DNA of 64,000 nucleotides from contig CM046858.1 in the NCBI GenBank assembly GCA_025617745.1, forward strand, positions 45,117,162-45,181,161, in the 5' to 3' direction. The notes below the pieces were generated by a model. That model was not told where the DNA came from. It saw only the letters and a program-made list of their open reading frames with translations, and did not search any database. Position numbers and translations under genes: made by a program. Source of the DNA: Heliocidaris erythrogramma. Taxonomy: Eukaryota > Echinodermata > Echinoidea > Camarodonta > Echinometridae. Shown piece after piece: positions 33,105-45,149 of this stretch. Position 1 is the stretch's first letter; every line of letters begins with the position of its first letter.

Positions 33105-33829
33105 CACACCACGAATAGTGGTCATATTGACCACTACGAATACAAAATGCAAAAATAGTTTGTATTTTCTGTCGCGTGTAGTAAAGCCTAAAGGTATGGG
33201 GGGAAAATAAGATAAATATTTTAAATACCTTGCTTTCAAATTCCGCCCTTAAAAATCTCACTCCTACCTCAAATGGCCGTTAGGAAGAACTTTTGATATT
33301 TTCAGCAAAATCCAAAGTCAAAATCTTGTCCAAAACCGGAGAAATCCCCGCCGATTTGTTTTGCGATCGCGTGTTGTTTACATACTGCCGATGTCTTAGA
33401 CTAAAATCGGCCAATAAAATTTTTGTCCACGAAGAAACTCGGGATCGCAAGCACACAGCGATCTTTACGATCGCGCACACAGAAAATCGGGACTTTCCGT
33501 GTATGCCACATAGGGACCGAATTTTTAAGGACAAAACTCTTTTGGGGAGATGTCAGCGCCCGCGGCGACCAGGAAATGTACACAATGACTCCGATAGCTC
33601 GTTTCGCGAGAATCAACAGTAAATTACGGATTTGATTTTTGGAAATATCTTTTCCAACATCGGTGAGTTGAATTTATTGGATTTCTTGGATATTTAGTGG
33701 TCGGTTTTTGTAAATTAAATGCCGATTTTGAGTGAATGTTTGTGACTTTTGTGCAGTGGTGTTTTAAAAAGTTGAGGTGTATAACTGCCTACATTATACA
33801 CACGAATTATATGAATGTAGCTATGAGTG
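33105..33829 (+). mobile_element. hAT-like MITE, family A, copy 4 (725 bp)
   Basis: Inverse orientation of the copies at 3852 and 4717, with ends CACACCACGAATAG and CTATGAGTG. It is flanked by GTTGTGAG (33097-33104) and ATTGTGAG (33830-33837), an 8-bp duplication with one mismatch. It lies inside the Harbinger remnant. Confidence 0.75.
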
Positions 33830-34720
33830 ATTGTGAGCATCCCGAGGTTGTGTTGTGGATTTACTCCCGGTAGATGCAGTCATTTGTGCCTTCCCTCTGC
33901 CTTTGCCTCTTCCTTTCACTGTAGTGTAGGCATGTTGCGTGGATGACTTCTCAGTTCTCTGGCCGTAACGTACACTACAACTACAAGAACGCCCGATCTA
34001 TTCCCTCATCTTCGTTTCTAATCGCACGCCATATCAAACCATTGCTCACTGTTCGTTCGTCTTATTGCAATATTTTATTATTGGGTTATTATAATATCAT
34101 CAACCCTTCGCTCGCCTTCGCCTGCAATTTACTCAAACTAAAACTAAAAGAGGTGAACCGAAAAATCGATATCCTTCGCATATCATAATTCATAATCATA
34201 TTTATCCTTCGCTTACCGTTCGTTGATAAAATTTGACAATAGTTACTGATCGCATGACGGAAATTTTATTTGAATTTGTTGAATTCGCGTGCATTTCGTG
34301 CTTTTTTCCATTCGTCACCCTTCGTCCGCCTACATTCGGTCAGGTGTGTGAGGGGGCTATTAGACCGAAAATTCTGTCTCAGGCTCAGCTCAATCAGCCA
34401 GATCTCAATCAATGTGACTGACATTGACAATCAATCATCATGCTCACCTTTCCCTCTAAAAATGGTTGGATAAAAGTTTTGTAAAACAAAACTTTAAATG
34501 TTATGAAGGCTGATATAAAGAATGTAGAATTTATATCACATTTTCTTACCTAAACTCAAGCGGAATGTATCACTATCACTCAGATCTAACAGTTAGGCAT
34601 AGATCATTTAGATGATCAAAATCTAGCTGGCGCTAGCTAATTTACGTACGACGAACGACGAATGATAGTTGTTGTGAACTTGCTGCGCTGCTAAAAAAGT
34701 GCTAGCTAGCTGCCCGGCTC

Positions 34721-36272
34721 GCGTCTTTTTTTTTTGTAACCAAGCCTAGGCAGATTTCGCATTTTTCATGAATATTCATGACGCAGGGTCGGGAAACGGT
34801 TCCGATTGGTCTTCATGAAAGCACGGTCGCCGGTGCGGGGGGAAGAAAGTCCCTGGCCTGCACGCACGTACGCATATTATGATCGTATGTGTTCAACGTG
34901 TAGGCGCCTAGCCTACGTTTTTGCACTGAATTTATTATCGATCTAAGTTAGATCTTAATAATTTTATAAGAGTTAGAATTGCCTCCACGTATCCCTCAAA
35001 ATGCTGGCCTAATAATAGACGTGTGGTAGACCCAACTTCAAAATGGAATCGGAATGTGATGGTGTGATATCATCAAATTTGCAGGTCTAGCCAAGACTCT
35101 AACTACTCTAGATCTACTCTAACTAGACCTATTTTGTTACAATTTTCAATTTCAGTTAAGTTTAGATTAAGTGAATGTTATTTTAAGGTCAATGAGCATG
35201 ATGAGTTAGACCTAGATCTAATCAGTACTAGTAAATGATTGATGATGGGGGTAGATCTACATCTAGATGATTTTAGATCTACCTACAATAACTAGTTACG
35301 CACTTTGTTTTCATCAGCTAAAAGGTCACCAAAATAATTTGTTTTCTTGGTACTAACGTTTGGAACGTTAGTAGTAGTCTGCTTCTTTCAGTCCTGAAGA
35401 CTCTTGTAGTTCTTCTAACTCAGGGCAATGTGCGTTACAGGAGCAGGGTGCAAGTGCTAATTACAGTGTGCATGCAAGGAAATTTAATTTCTAACGTGAA
35501 CAGTAAGACTCTAACGTTGTTAGACCTAGCCTAGAGTCTGTGTCTTGATTCTGCATATTGTTGTAAAGTTCATTTGTGGAGAACATTACGATGGGCATAT
35601 ACGCATATAGCCTAGGCCTAGACCTATTTTCAGAGTAATGCCAACTACAACTGCAGTGTCAATTTTGGTCGGAAAAGGAGGGTGTCCTCAAAAGAGCCAA
35701 TTACTAAATTACAGGGGCGTATCCAGGGGGAGGGGGCGCAACAGGCGCGCGCCCCCCTATTGGCCGTCAAAAAAAAAATAGCAAAAAAAAAAAAAATCCT
35801 CATACCAACTGAAAATATTGTTCATTGAATAGGCTTCAAAATTGGTCACATATAGCACTATTTTGCATCTCAGCCCTTCTTCAGAAGCAAAAATTTTCCA
35901 AAGACCCCTCCCCCATGACGGCGATCAATAATTCCTGGCGCCCCCCTCCCCCCCCCCCCCCCCTATTGGGAAATCCTGGATACGCCACTGAAATTAGATC
36001 TACGCACATGCAATAAATTAATGCAAAACTTGATTTTGAAATTGACTGCTCAATCCATTTTTTTACGTGTCACATTGCATAGGTGGGGTGAATATGTTGA
36101 GAATTAAACAATACGTACATGAACGTAGGCTAGGCGCCTACACGTTGAGCGTTTTTTCCCCACCGACCGTGCTTTCATGAAGACCAATCGTAACCGTTTC
36201 CGACCCTGCGTCATGAATATTCATGAAAAAATGCGAAATCTGCCTAGGCTTGGTTACAAAAAAAAAAGACGC
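34721..36272. mobile_element. Long-TIR element of about 1.55 kb, family unknown
   Basis: The arms 34721-34920 and about 36120-36272 are inverted copies. They share GTAACCAAGCCTAGGCAGAT, CATGAATATTCATGACGCAG, CTTCATGAAAGCACGGTCG and CGTGTAGGCGCCTAGCCTAC. GCCCGG occurs just outside both ends and may be a target duplication. The interior has no ORF of note and carries the 35712-35990 MITE. Confidence 0.65.
35712..35990. mobile_element. GGCGTATCCAGG MITE, nested
   Basis: CAGGGGCGTATCCAGG at the left and CCTGGATACGCCACTG at the right, with AAATTA on both outer sides (35706-35711, 35991-35996). The interior has A and C tracts. It belongs to the same family as 12253-12364, with TATCC for GATCC. Confidence 0.7.
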
Positions 36273-37792
36273 GCCCGGCCCCGCGCCGCCGCCGCGCTCA
36301 TTTTCTAAATTCACGTACATTTAAACACTTAGTCTTAGATCAAGGCAGCAGCTCATGCTCATGCTAGTGCTACATAATGTGCAGCTCTAGCTGTGTCGAT
36401 GTCGCGTCATATCCTCGAGAAACGAGTGGAATAGTCCTCTGATTGCGCAGAATAGACAAAGTACACGAGTACAACACACTCGTGTATGCGCGTGTCGACT
36501 TCCCGCGCGTTTCGAGGATCGACCACGGGATCGACAGAGCAGCACAACCGCTTTGATTAAAGGCTAACTTATAGTACTGCGGCAAAACCCATTTACACAC
36601 ACACAGGCATCATGTATACACGTGATCATTTGCGCCCTTGTATTCGTCATTCATCACTGCATATTCCGAGGGCGACGGATTCAAAATTGGTGGGGTGAAT
36701 ATTATAGGATCAATTAATAATGTCAAAGTTTTAGTGTTTGTTATCATAAATAATCTTTAAAAATTAAATGATTTCAAATAAATGCGTGTTTAAACTTTTA
36801 GATTATCACTTCATGAAGTGAAGAGGTCCTGTAACTTAGATAATTTTACGTCTTTTCCAAATATTTTACCCTTCTTTAAAATGCACACGAGTCGACGTCA
36901 CTCGAGTCGACGTCCTTTCATAGCGAGTGTTGCTGTGACGTGAATGGGCAACTCGGGTTTCCGCGTGTAAACAAATAAATCGTAGTAAGAAAGCACATGT
37001 ACTACTACGTATTATGTAAACAAGCTGTGTGGTGGCCGGTAAAATTCCCCGAGCGCGAGCAGAAGATGACGAGAAAAACAGAGAAATCAAGAGAGATAGA
37101 GTCTACAGAGGGACGACCGGCATAGAGAAGGAGAGAGATAAGAAGAGGAATTAGAATTAGTCATTTGTAGAATAATATTTTATATCGTAACGTGGATAAT
37201 GGCGAGTGTTAACTAAGATCACGACACGACGAAGGAGATCCATTCACAATGTGGAAATATAAATGTATTAAAACAACATTTTGTACATAGAACATAAACA
37301 TCGAAGTGGAACAGTTTTATATAGGCTTGACCTGAGGCTTGACTATGAGAGCTCGGTACTCCTCAAGGCCTGTCCAGGCCCCGGGGGGGGGGGGGGGGGT
37401 ATGTGTCATTGAGGCCTGTACGCATCCGCGTCCGTGACTTTTTGAAAAGTACCCTGTTGACGATAATTAACCCTTTGGAGACGACGGGCTTAACCTTCTA
37501 CAGAAGCCGAGCGAGGTGCTCAGTCTGTGACGGAGGGCTTCTACAGAAGCCGAGATTTATGCCTAATATGTTGACAAAGTTTTCCAGCTAACTATCTGCT
37601 CTTATGCGCCAAAATTCTTAGTAGTATTATGTAGATATATTCATTCACAATACCCGTTAAAAAATATGAGGTTACGTGGAGAAAAATTGAGAAAAATAGG
37701 ATTTCGTTTCAACTTTACCCGAAATTCTTGTTTGGGATCGTAAATCTTTAATTTGTCTATGGTATACATACAGACGTACGCGATCATGTTAA
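36273..37792. other. Intergenic, some GC-rich patches
   Basis: No gene is recognised. Features are repeated GAGTCGACGTC words (36888-36915), a CTTCTACAGAAGCCGAG direct repeat (37496, 37539) and an 18-base G run (37382-37399). Short ORFs on either strand lack family features. Confidence 0.4.
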
Positions 37793-38437
37793 AGGGAAAT
37801 TAACCTCAGCGTATGAATTAGCTTATTTTGAATGGTGTAGTATATGCCTCTTATTTGATACATGCAATTTCATGTAAAAACACAGGATATAGATATAAAT
37901 CACTATTTTCCAGCCAAGTTATCGTCTGCTAGCAATAATAAGGGGGCTGCCATTACTTTATGTGTACACGAACATATTTTTCATCCCAAGTAAAATTTCC
38001 TTCATCGTTAACTTGTAATTGATTTTTAGAGGACAAATATATATTAGATAAAGTCACATATTCTGAAATGTAAGTTTAGTTTTATATATTTTTTAAAAGG
38101 TCTTAATTTGTTCATAAAAAATATACTTCATAAAAAATATACGTCAAGGACGGAGAATTGACGTCAAGGACGGAGACAATCGTAACAATACCAAAACAAA
38201 GCGAGGAATCTGCTTTACAGGATGGCTATTAGAACTCATGGGTCGTCAATTATCTAGGCCCATGGCAATAACAATCGTAATACAATCAGAACAAAGCGAC
38301 GTATCTGTTGTAAAGGTAGGCTATTATCAATGCATATGGTACCTAATGATCCGTGTCATGCACAAAATGGCAGCCTCCATGGAAAGACGTAGCAGACAAT
38401 AGGTGCATCTAGAATATCACGTGGGGTTACTTGTCCT
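37793..38437. mobile_element. TTAA-flanked MITE, family B, diverged copy 3 (645 bp)
   Basis: TTAA (37789-37792, 38438-38441) flanks AGGGAAATTAACCTCA and GGGGTTACTTGTCCT. It shares TCGTCTGCTAGCAATA, GGGGGCTGCCAT and the inverted CAAAATGGCAGCC..CATG with copies 8620-9533 and 14125-15026, but is shorter and diverged. Confidence 0.7.
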
Positions 38438-39372
38438 TTAATGTTATTTCCATAGTCTAGAGCTCCGATCACGTGATATCATAGCGTTCAAAGCGCCGAT
38501 CGATCTTGACAAAAAGCTACAGCTACAGCTACGTCATGTGCAACGAACGTAGAGGGCGTCAATACTTTGCAGTATTGCTATGAGGAAGGTTCACTTCGCT
38601 AAATTTCTGTGACCATCGTTTTCTCTCAGAGAGGTTTTTAGGTAGATTGTAGATTTGATTTTTTTCCATTTATACTTTAAAAAACTTGAATTAAAATCTT
38701 AAAATAAGATGTTATGTTGAATAATATTTTTTTAATGATTTTTATAATTTTCAAGAGAGATGGTCATTTATTTCTTGTGTCATTTCTTCTTTGTATAGGG
38801 GTGTAGTGGGTAAATAATCTTTAAATTGTAATTCAAATATATTTAGATTGAAATTCTTTTTTTTAAATGCATGTACATAATTTGTACTAAGAGAATATTA
38901 TTTGACCTTGACAAGTCGGCTGTGATGGAACTATTATTGTATTGTAGTATATGAAAAAGTGTATGACTGCAGATGAATTATATAAATATTATGTTGGATT
39001 TTTTAAAGGAGAAGAAGTAAACGTATATTTAAGAAGTAAGACAATGTCTAAACTTCTCTAAAAACTGTCCTCATTTCTGCATGCAAGAAAATATTCATTC
39101 AAAAGTACAAAAATCCTGATGAACGTATTTCTGAATAGACGTGTATAAACTATTGTACCTTAAATCTTGATTGTGAGAAAGATATACATGTAATTGAAAA
39201 TTATTCTGTGAACATGATAAAGGTCCTTTCACATATCAATGAAATGAACCATATAGGGGAGGGGTGAATGAACCAGGACGTGTGATCAAGGTGTATGTAT
39301 GAGATAGAGAGGGAAGACAAAAAAGATGAGAAAAGGCGAAATTGAGAAGATATGGTGAAAAGGAAAAAGAGA

Positions 39373-39649
39373 AGGGGCGGATCCAGGGGGGCACTTCCGG
39401 CCCCTGCCCCCCCCCCCTTTGGAAGAAAAGTATGCATTTTGTGCCCCTTTAAAAATGAAGACCTTTTTTCTTTCTTTTTTTTTTGTTGCTTGTCAGCAAA
39501 TTATGGAGGGAAAACTGGACCCCCATAACCCCCCCCCCCCCCCCAGAGCGACTTTTGGAGAAGCTGGCGAGACCAACAAAATACGGGTCTACCTTGACAA
39601 ACCTTCATTTGTGTGCCCCCTCTTATACTCAATCCTGGATCCGCCCCTG
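39373..39649. mobile_element. GGCGGATCCAGG-family MITE
   Basis: GGGGCGGATCCAGG at the left and CCTGGATCCGCCCC at the right, with facing C tracts inside. Related to 12253-12364 and 35712-35990. The duplication is unclear. Confidence 0.65.
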
Positions 39650-40184
39650 GGTGAGGTCTGAATAGAAGTGGTGGCGATGTCAAATTAAATTTAGCTTAAC
39701 CCCCTCTAAAAATAACAATGAAATAGGTTAATAAATGAATATATACATACATAAATACACACCTAATAATAATATTGATTATTAATTAATTTAAAAAAAA
39801 AATATTTGAATAAATGAATAAAAAATAATACAAAAAATATATCATGAATAACCAAAAATTAGTGAATAGAATTATTTAAATCTTTTTAATAAAAGATAAT
39901 AATTATGAATTGAATTCATGTCGAAATTTCCAATTTCCAATTAAATTTCCTGCAGCAAGAATCACTGGTTTTGCCTTTAACGTTGGTGTTGTTGCTGTTT
40001 GTTTGTTTTTGTTTTGTTTTTGTTTTTTTGTTTTATGGATTTGTTTAGCCGTTATCATAAATTATGAAATATTCATACCCTGACAGCACAGCTATATATA
40101 CGTCCTCGGGCACGTCCAGTGCAGCGAGAGGGTATGACGCTCGGTACCTTTCCCTCGCCTTGCCCAGCCGCCTACGCTGACGCT

Positions 40185-40312
40185 AGCTAGACTGTATACC
40201 GTTAACAAGCTCAGCAGACGACGCATTCATTGATACCGCATTGCGCCTCGGAATAGTTAACTAGATAGATGGCGCAATATAAGTGCGTTGTATTATTATT
40301 ATTATTATTAGA
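40185..40312 (+). repeat. LINE 3' tail-like fragment with (ATT)n end
   Basis: GCGCCTCGGAATAG, then GGCGCAATATAAGTGCG, then ATTATTATTATT is the layout of CR1/L2-type LINE 3' ends. No coding part remains. Confidence 0.5.
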
Positions 40313-40727
40313 TGGATCAGCGAATGGATTTTATTTAATTTCAGCAGTACGCCTGCAGCGGGAGAGAGGTTACCCCATATCCCGAAATGCATTGTGAGTG
40401 GTCACAAAATCAGCTTGCCGAAAACGTCATGAATTTAGCACACTGGTACAATCACTGATCACAAAGGTGCCTATTTACGATCAGATTATAGATTATAGAA
40501 ATAAAATTTACACGGTATCATGAATAGAATAAAGTTTCAAATAATTTATTCTTACATTATATATTTTTTTTTAAATCTGCATCTATTCATAGTATCTCAT
40601 ATTGTCTTCATGTCGCTATCAATCAGTCATTGTATTTCTTCGATTTATGGTTTTGTTGGCATGCCTACCAAAATGTGCGCGCACTTCAACTGCATGCGCG
40701 TAAGAAGTGAACCTTCCTCATAGCAAT

Positions 40728-41008
40728 CACCGACCTCTACGACCTGGACGGATCATCGCCAATTCCCGCTCGTGCGAGCACTTGAAGTGGGCGCGGCCAT
40801 GTTACTCTTCCGATAGCGATGTGGTTTATTACACGTTACGCACTGAACATCTGTACTTGTCTGCGCGTTTTGACCATGGGCGTCCGCATGATTGTACACA
40901 AATCTGTATTCCAGCTTTCTCGCGCGTTGATTTTTCAGAAGTGCAACATGGCGGACCACGACTTCACTTTTCTGAGCCAATGAAACGTCCAGGTCGTAGA
41001 GGTCGGTG
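40728..41008. mobile_element. hAT-like MITE (281 bp) with 8-bp duplication, nested
   Basis: CACCGACCTCTACGACCTGG and its inverse (terminal repeats of about 23 bp) are flanked by ATAGCAAT (40720-40727, 41009-41016). Removing it restores the right arm of the surrounding element exactly. The interior is GC-richer, with one open frame of about 100 codons and no known domain. Confidence 0.85.
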
Positions 41009-41048
41009 ATAGCAATACTGCAAAGTATTGACGCCCTCTACGTTCGTT

Positions 41049-43110
41049 GGTTATGTGCGTATTCACTACATATACACTCCCGACTTCGATCCTCACGTTG
41101 TTTACTTATTTATTTTTTATCTAAGGCATTTTTCATCCACTGATTTGAAATAAGCACATGATTTGTTGTTTCTCGTAGGAATTAAATTGCTGTGCACCCA
41201 TCAACTATACTACCTTTGATTGGCTGTTTATTGATTTTTTAATGTTTTTAGGAAAGTGTGTACTATAGATGAGAGCTATGGAAGATAGAGCCAGAGAGAG
41301 AGAGATAGAGAGCCCCTCCGCCTCCAATCCATCCCGGTCAATGACAAGAAATTGCCTCCCTGTTCCAAACATCATGTGCTTTGATAACTTGACGTTGCTC
41401 CTTATAATCCAAGTTCATAAGATAAAATAAAAGGAGCTTGCTCAAGGATTATATCAATTGAAATTGGCCAATTCAGCCCTTCATTCATGAATGAACCATT
41501 CTACTCTTTTCCGAAATCCAAGTTCATAAAATAAAATAAAATAAAAGGAGCTTGGTCAAGGATTATATCAATTGAAATTGGCAAATTCAGCGCTTCATTC
41601 ATGAATTTCAATGAACCTTTTCAAAATGAAACGCTTTCTCAGTTCCGTGGACTACTAACAAGGATTAGCATTTTGAAAGAAGAGGAAGTATACGTAGGTC
41701 GACCTACTGAATACATGTATACAAGAATGAACTGTAAACATGCGCTGCCATGCTATCAATATGATAAAACTACAACCCCAAGAATTACGGGAACCCAATT
41801 ATTAATGCTCATTTTGAAATTCACAGTACAGCCCGTTAAATGGTTATCCTGATGACTGGGATTTGTGTCAAAAGGATAACCATAATATTGCATACTTTGA
41901 AAGCTTTAATTTCATGCATCTTTATTTTATTCCCGATTCCGTCATCTGCTTTAAAATAATAATAATAATAATAATAATAAGGGGGAAGGCGGGCTGTTAT
42001 TGCAGATATTGCAACATCACTATAAAGATATATTGATTTGGTAATTAACTTGGCTGTAAGCCTACATTACAATAAACTTAAAATCACACGTTTTCTTTTT
42101 CTAACATAAATGTGTTTACATGTCCTGACATGATATATTGTCATCAATTTCTTGTCACGGCCAGGGAAGGGGGGGGGGGGGGGGGGGCGACTAGAAATTA
42201 CCAACATTGATTGCTATACTATCGGGATCGCGATCGTCATTGTTGTCATTGCCCCCCCCCCCCCCCATCGCTGTTATTTTTTAAAAACATAATTATTTCT
42301 TTATCGTTTTAGTTTGTTTATGATTCTTGTCATTATCCAACTCAACTCTTGTCTTTCTGTTTCAACATTTTCCTCGAAACATACAATTACTACACTCTCG
42401 ATATCATGCTCCTTTCTGATTCCTCTATTTTTTTTTAAATCGATCAAACTCTGATAAATAGCCACATCCTTTTATAATAAAAATTGCATGCAATGCGGAA
42501 ATAAAACGCACTGAAACAAAGTTTTAATTGCACGAACTTCCTGACGAGTTCAGAGAGAGAGAGAGCAGGCGGCATTGAGATGTGATAAAGTATTATTTTG
42601 TTCCACTCACTGTCATTCATTTAGCTCTTTTCCCATTACAAACAAAACAAATCACATATGTGTACATGATTTTAATAAATTGTTTTATTGATAAAACAAC
42701 TACATAGGGAAAAAAGCGTTGAAAGAGAGATGGATAGATATAATTATAGAGAAATAAACGAATGAAGCGGGAGAAATAAAACAAATAGTTATGACAAATC
42801 ATGAGAAATGTATTCGAAAGTAAATAGGATTATTTTTGTCTTATTGAATAAATAATGTTCATCTGAAAAAACAGTTCCCTGATACATGTGATATAGAAAT
42901 CATTTAGAGTGATAATGTCACAATGCTGGTCAGAATATGACTACAAAATGAGTCGGAAACACGTGTAAAATGGAGGGCACAATGCATGACTTGGCAGATA
43001 ATCGCCCGACCATTAGCAGACGACAATGGGGGCCAATGAATGGGGTATCGATCGAACCAAGGAGTTATCACAGACCTTGATCTAACCGCGTGCACACTTA
43101 GAACAAAAGG
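41049..43110. other. Intergenic with a tandem duplication and facing G/C tracts
   Basis: 41405-41517 and 41518-41615 are tandem near-copies (AATCCAAGTTCATAA..GGAGCTTG, GGATTATATCAATTGAAATT). A 17-base G run (42170-42186) and 15-base C run (42252-42266) face each other across 65 bp. An (AAT)n run lies at about 41957-41980. No gene was found. Confidence 0.5.
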
Positions 43111-43112
43111 TT

Positions 43113-43456
43113 CAGGTTTGCACCCTAAATGCAACACTGGCAGCACCTTTTTTGGTGCAATCTTGAACCCTACATGAAAAGGGTGCAAAAATGCACCTTT
43201 TTGTTCTTGTTTGCACCCTTTAATGCCCGTTTGCACCCTAAAAGATGCAACTTAATTTGCACCTTTAAGGGTGCAGAAGCGTTTGCATCCAAAAGGTGCA
43301 AATTTGTACCTTTTCTAAAGGGGTACAACTCTGCACCCTTTAAGGGTGCAAATTGTAGCTAACTGCACCTTTAAAGGTGCAAAAAGCTTCTTAGGGTGCA
43401 AAGTTGCACCCAAAAAGGTGCTGCCAGTGTTGCATTTGAAGGGTGCAAAATTGTAC
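43113..43456. mobile_element. GGTGCA-rich palindromic element (about 345 bp)
   Basis: The ends TTTGCACCCTAAATGCAACA, CTGGCAGCACC and the inverted GGTGCTGCCAGTGTTGCA form terminal repeats of about 40 bp. Between them are more than a dozen AGGGTGCA/TGCACCCT or AGGTGCA/TGCACCT words in both orientations, many as immediate palindromes. There is no coding capacity and the family is not recognised. Confidence 0.7.
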
Positions 43457-44850
43457 CTTTATTTATAAGTGGGTGTGCGACGGCGTTTACGCAATTTGTA
43501 TTGTAATGTACTGAAAAGGAAGGAAGCGAAGCTTCAACAAAATAAGACGGATTTTCCCCTGTAAAAATAACAAACCTTATTTTATGTTTCGATAAACATA
43601 TTTTTAGAAGGAGAAAAGTCTGACCTTTCATGTTTACATTTACTAAAAATGACGAAAATGACCGAGTGAGGTGCAATGAGCAATTAAAGTAGAAAGCACC
43701 TACAATCGCTGTGCGCGGGCTCGCACTCAGCATCCAACTTCGCAGCCATATCATTGCCAACATTGATGTCACTCATCTTGACGACGTGTAGTCACAACCA
43801 ATTGTTGTTGAACTGATGTTGACGATAATTAAGACTCTTTACTAAAGGCCACTGCTGACAAATAATCACTCAAGTGACTTCCTTGCTTTTGACACCAATA
43901 CTCCAACTGGCAAACGGTTCAACCTTTAAGAAACAAATAAGAACAGAGTCATAAGCATTGTTGAATAACATAAATGCTAATGAGCATAAATAAGCTGATG
44001 AATGAATAATACAGCTTGTATACATTGTCCATATTCACTCTCTAAATGTGAATATAATCTTTATCTCTAATAAATCCAATAACAGACCCAAACATTAAAT
44101 ATATAAACCCTATGCATATTGTTACCTTGTTCTATAACTAGTATAATTTGAAGAATTTTGAGTTATTAAATTTGCATATAGGCCTATACTGATGTACTTT
44201 CTGCAGTAAAGGTGAGTTGATCACAAACAAAAATATCCTCTTTAACCCAATATCATTCATCATAACCTTGCATAATACATATCATATACATGTACACCTA
44301 AATAGCTTGACCCTGTACTAACTGACCCCTCTGACCTGACCTAATCTGTCATACTGTCAGCTGCATATTCAATTTCACCTCGTTTACTTTCACTGAACCG
44401 AACCCTCACATCGTGCGAATTATGCACTACATAAAGAATGGCAAAAACATAAATCTCGTACTCAAACTACGACCCTTTTAACCCACATTTCTTCAGTTTT
44501 ATACACCATAGCTTCAAACAAGAAAGAAATCATTTAACTTCAGTAATCTTTGATATTTTCTACTTACAACATTGGGCTTGTGTGAAAAACGGCAAAAAAT
44601 AGCAGTGATCTTTAGTGTCGATTACACGTCCTGACACACGTGCATTAGCTCCTCAACCAAAACATTTTCGCCCTCAACGGCTAAGCTTGGAAAAGTGATA
44701 AAAACTCTCGCTTATGACGTCACAATGCCCATCAAAAATAAGACAATACAAAACCTCTAAACCAGATACAACATCCCGGCCCCTTAAATGAAATAGCCCA
44801 TAAGCGAAGCATTTACCAAATCGATTATAATTATTATTATTCTTAACAAA
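43457..44850. other. Intergenic, nothing recognised
   Basis: AT-rich, short ORFs only. The 133-codon minus-strand ORF at 43371-43772 overlaps the palindromic element and shows no domain. Confidence 0.35.
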
Positions 44851-44851
44851 A

Positions 44852-45143
44852 CTAAGAAATCATGGGGGGATCGGTCATTTGCTCATGCTGGACCTTACCT
44901 GTGGAATCAATTGCCACAGGATATCCGTTATATGTCAGGTGTAGATTGCTTTAAAAATGCCCTCAAAACTCATTTGTTCAAAAAAGGCTTTTCAGTACCG
45001 GTAGATTTACTTTCACACTGTTGTTGTATCATTTTTGTGTATTTTTGTGTACTTGCAAGTTTTTCCTCTCCATTGCGCCTTGAGCACATTAGTCATGTGG
45101 AGTCGGCGCATTACAAATTCTCTATATTATTATTATTATTATA
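44852..45143 (+). pseudogene. 3' end of a CR1/L2-like LINE
   Basis: It encodes the typical reverse-transcriptase C-terminus, GDRSFAHAGPYLWNQLP followed by CFKNALKTHLFKK. Then comes a short 3' UTR with CCTTGAGCACATT..GGCGCATTACAAATTCT and an (ATT)n tail. The copy is 5'-truncated to about 290 bp, as is usual for LINE insertions. Confidence 0.75.
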
Positions 45144-45149
45144 CATCTA

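Larger units (their letters stand above)
31223..34361 (+). mobile_element. PIF/Harbinger-like transposon, degraded and nested
   Basis: TAGCCCCCTCACAC..ACCGAA at 31226 and its inverse near 34333-34359 form terminal repeats of about 25 bp around a Harbinger transposase fragment. Subterminal CCTTCG words occur at both ends. The flanks allow a 3-bp match, but the exact duplication is ambiguous because the ends are palindromic. Two other elements (32244-32683, 33105-33829) are inserted inside, so this is the oldest layer. The right end abuts the first 20 bases of a family C MITE. Confidence 0.65.
38542..41048. mobile_element. ~2.5-kb inverted-repeat element carrying two nested MITEs
   Basis: The left arm (38542-38598) has AACGAACGTAGAGGGCGTC, CTTTGCAGTATTGCTAT and GAGGAAGGTTCACTT. 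It is the inverse of the right arm, which is split by the 40728-41008 insertion (40705-40727 plus 41009-41048). The interior is AT-rich without a transposase. It holds the 39373-39649 MITE and a LINE tail. Confidence 0.65.

Noticed and set aside
40707-41009. 100-codon ORF as a gene
   Set aside because: It coincides with a 281-bp MITE bounded by 8-bp duplications.
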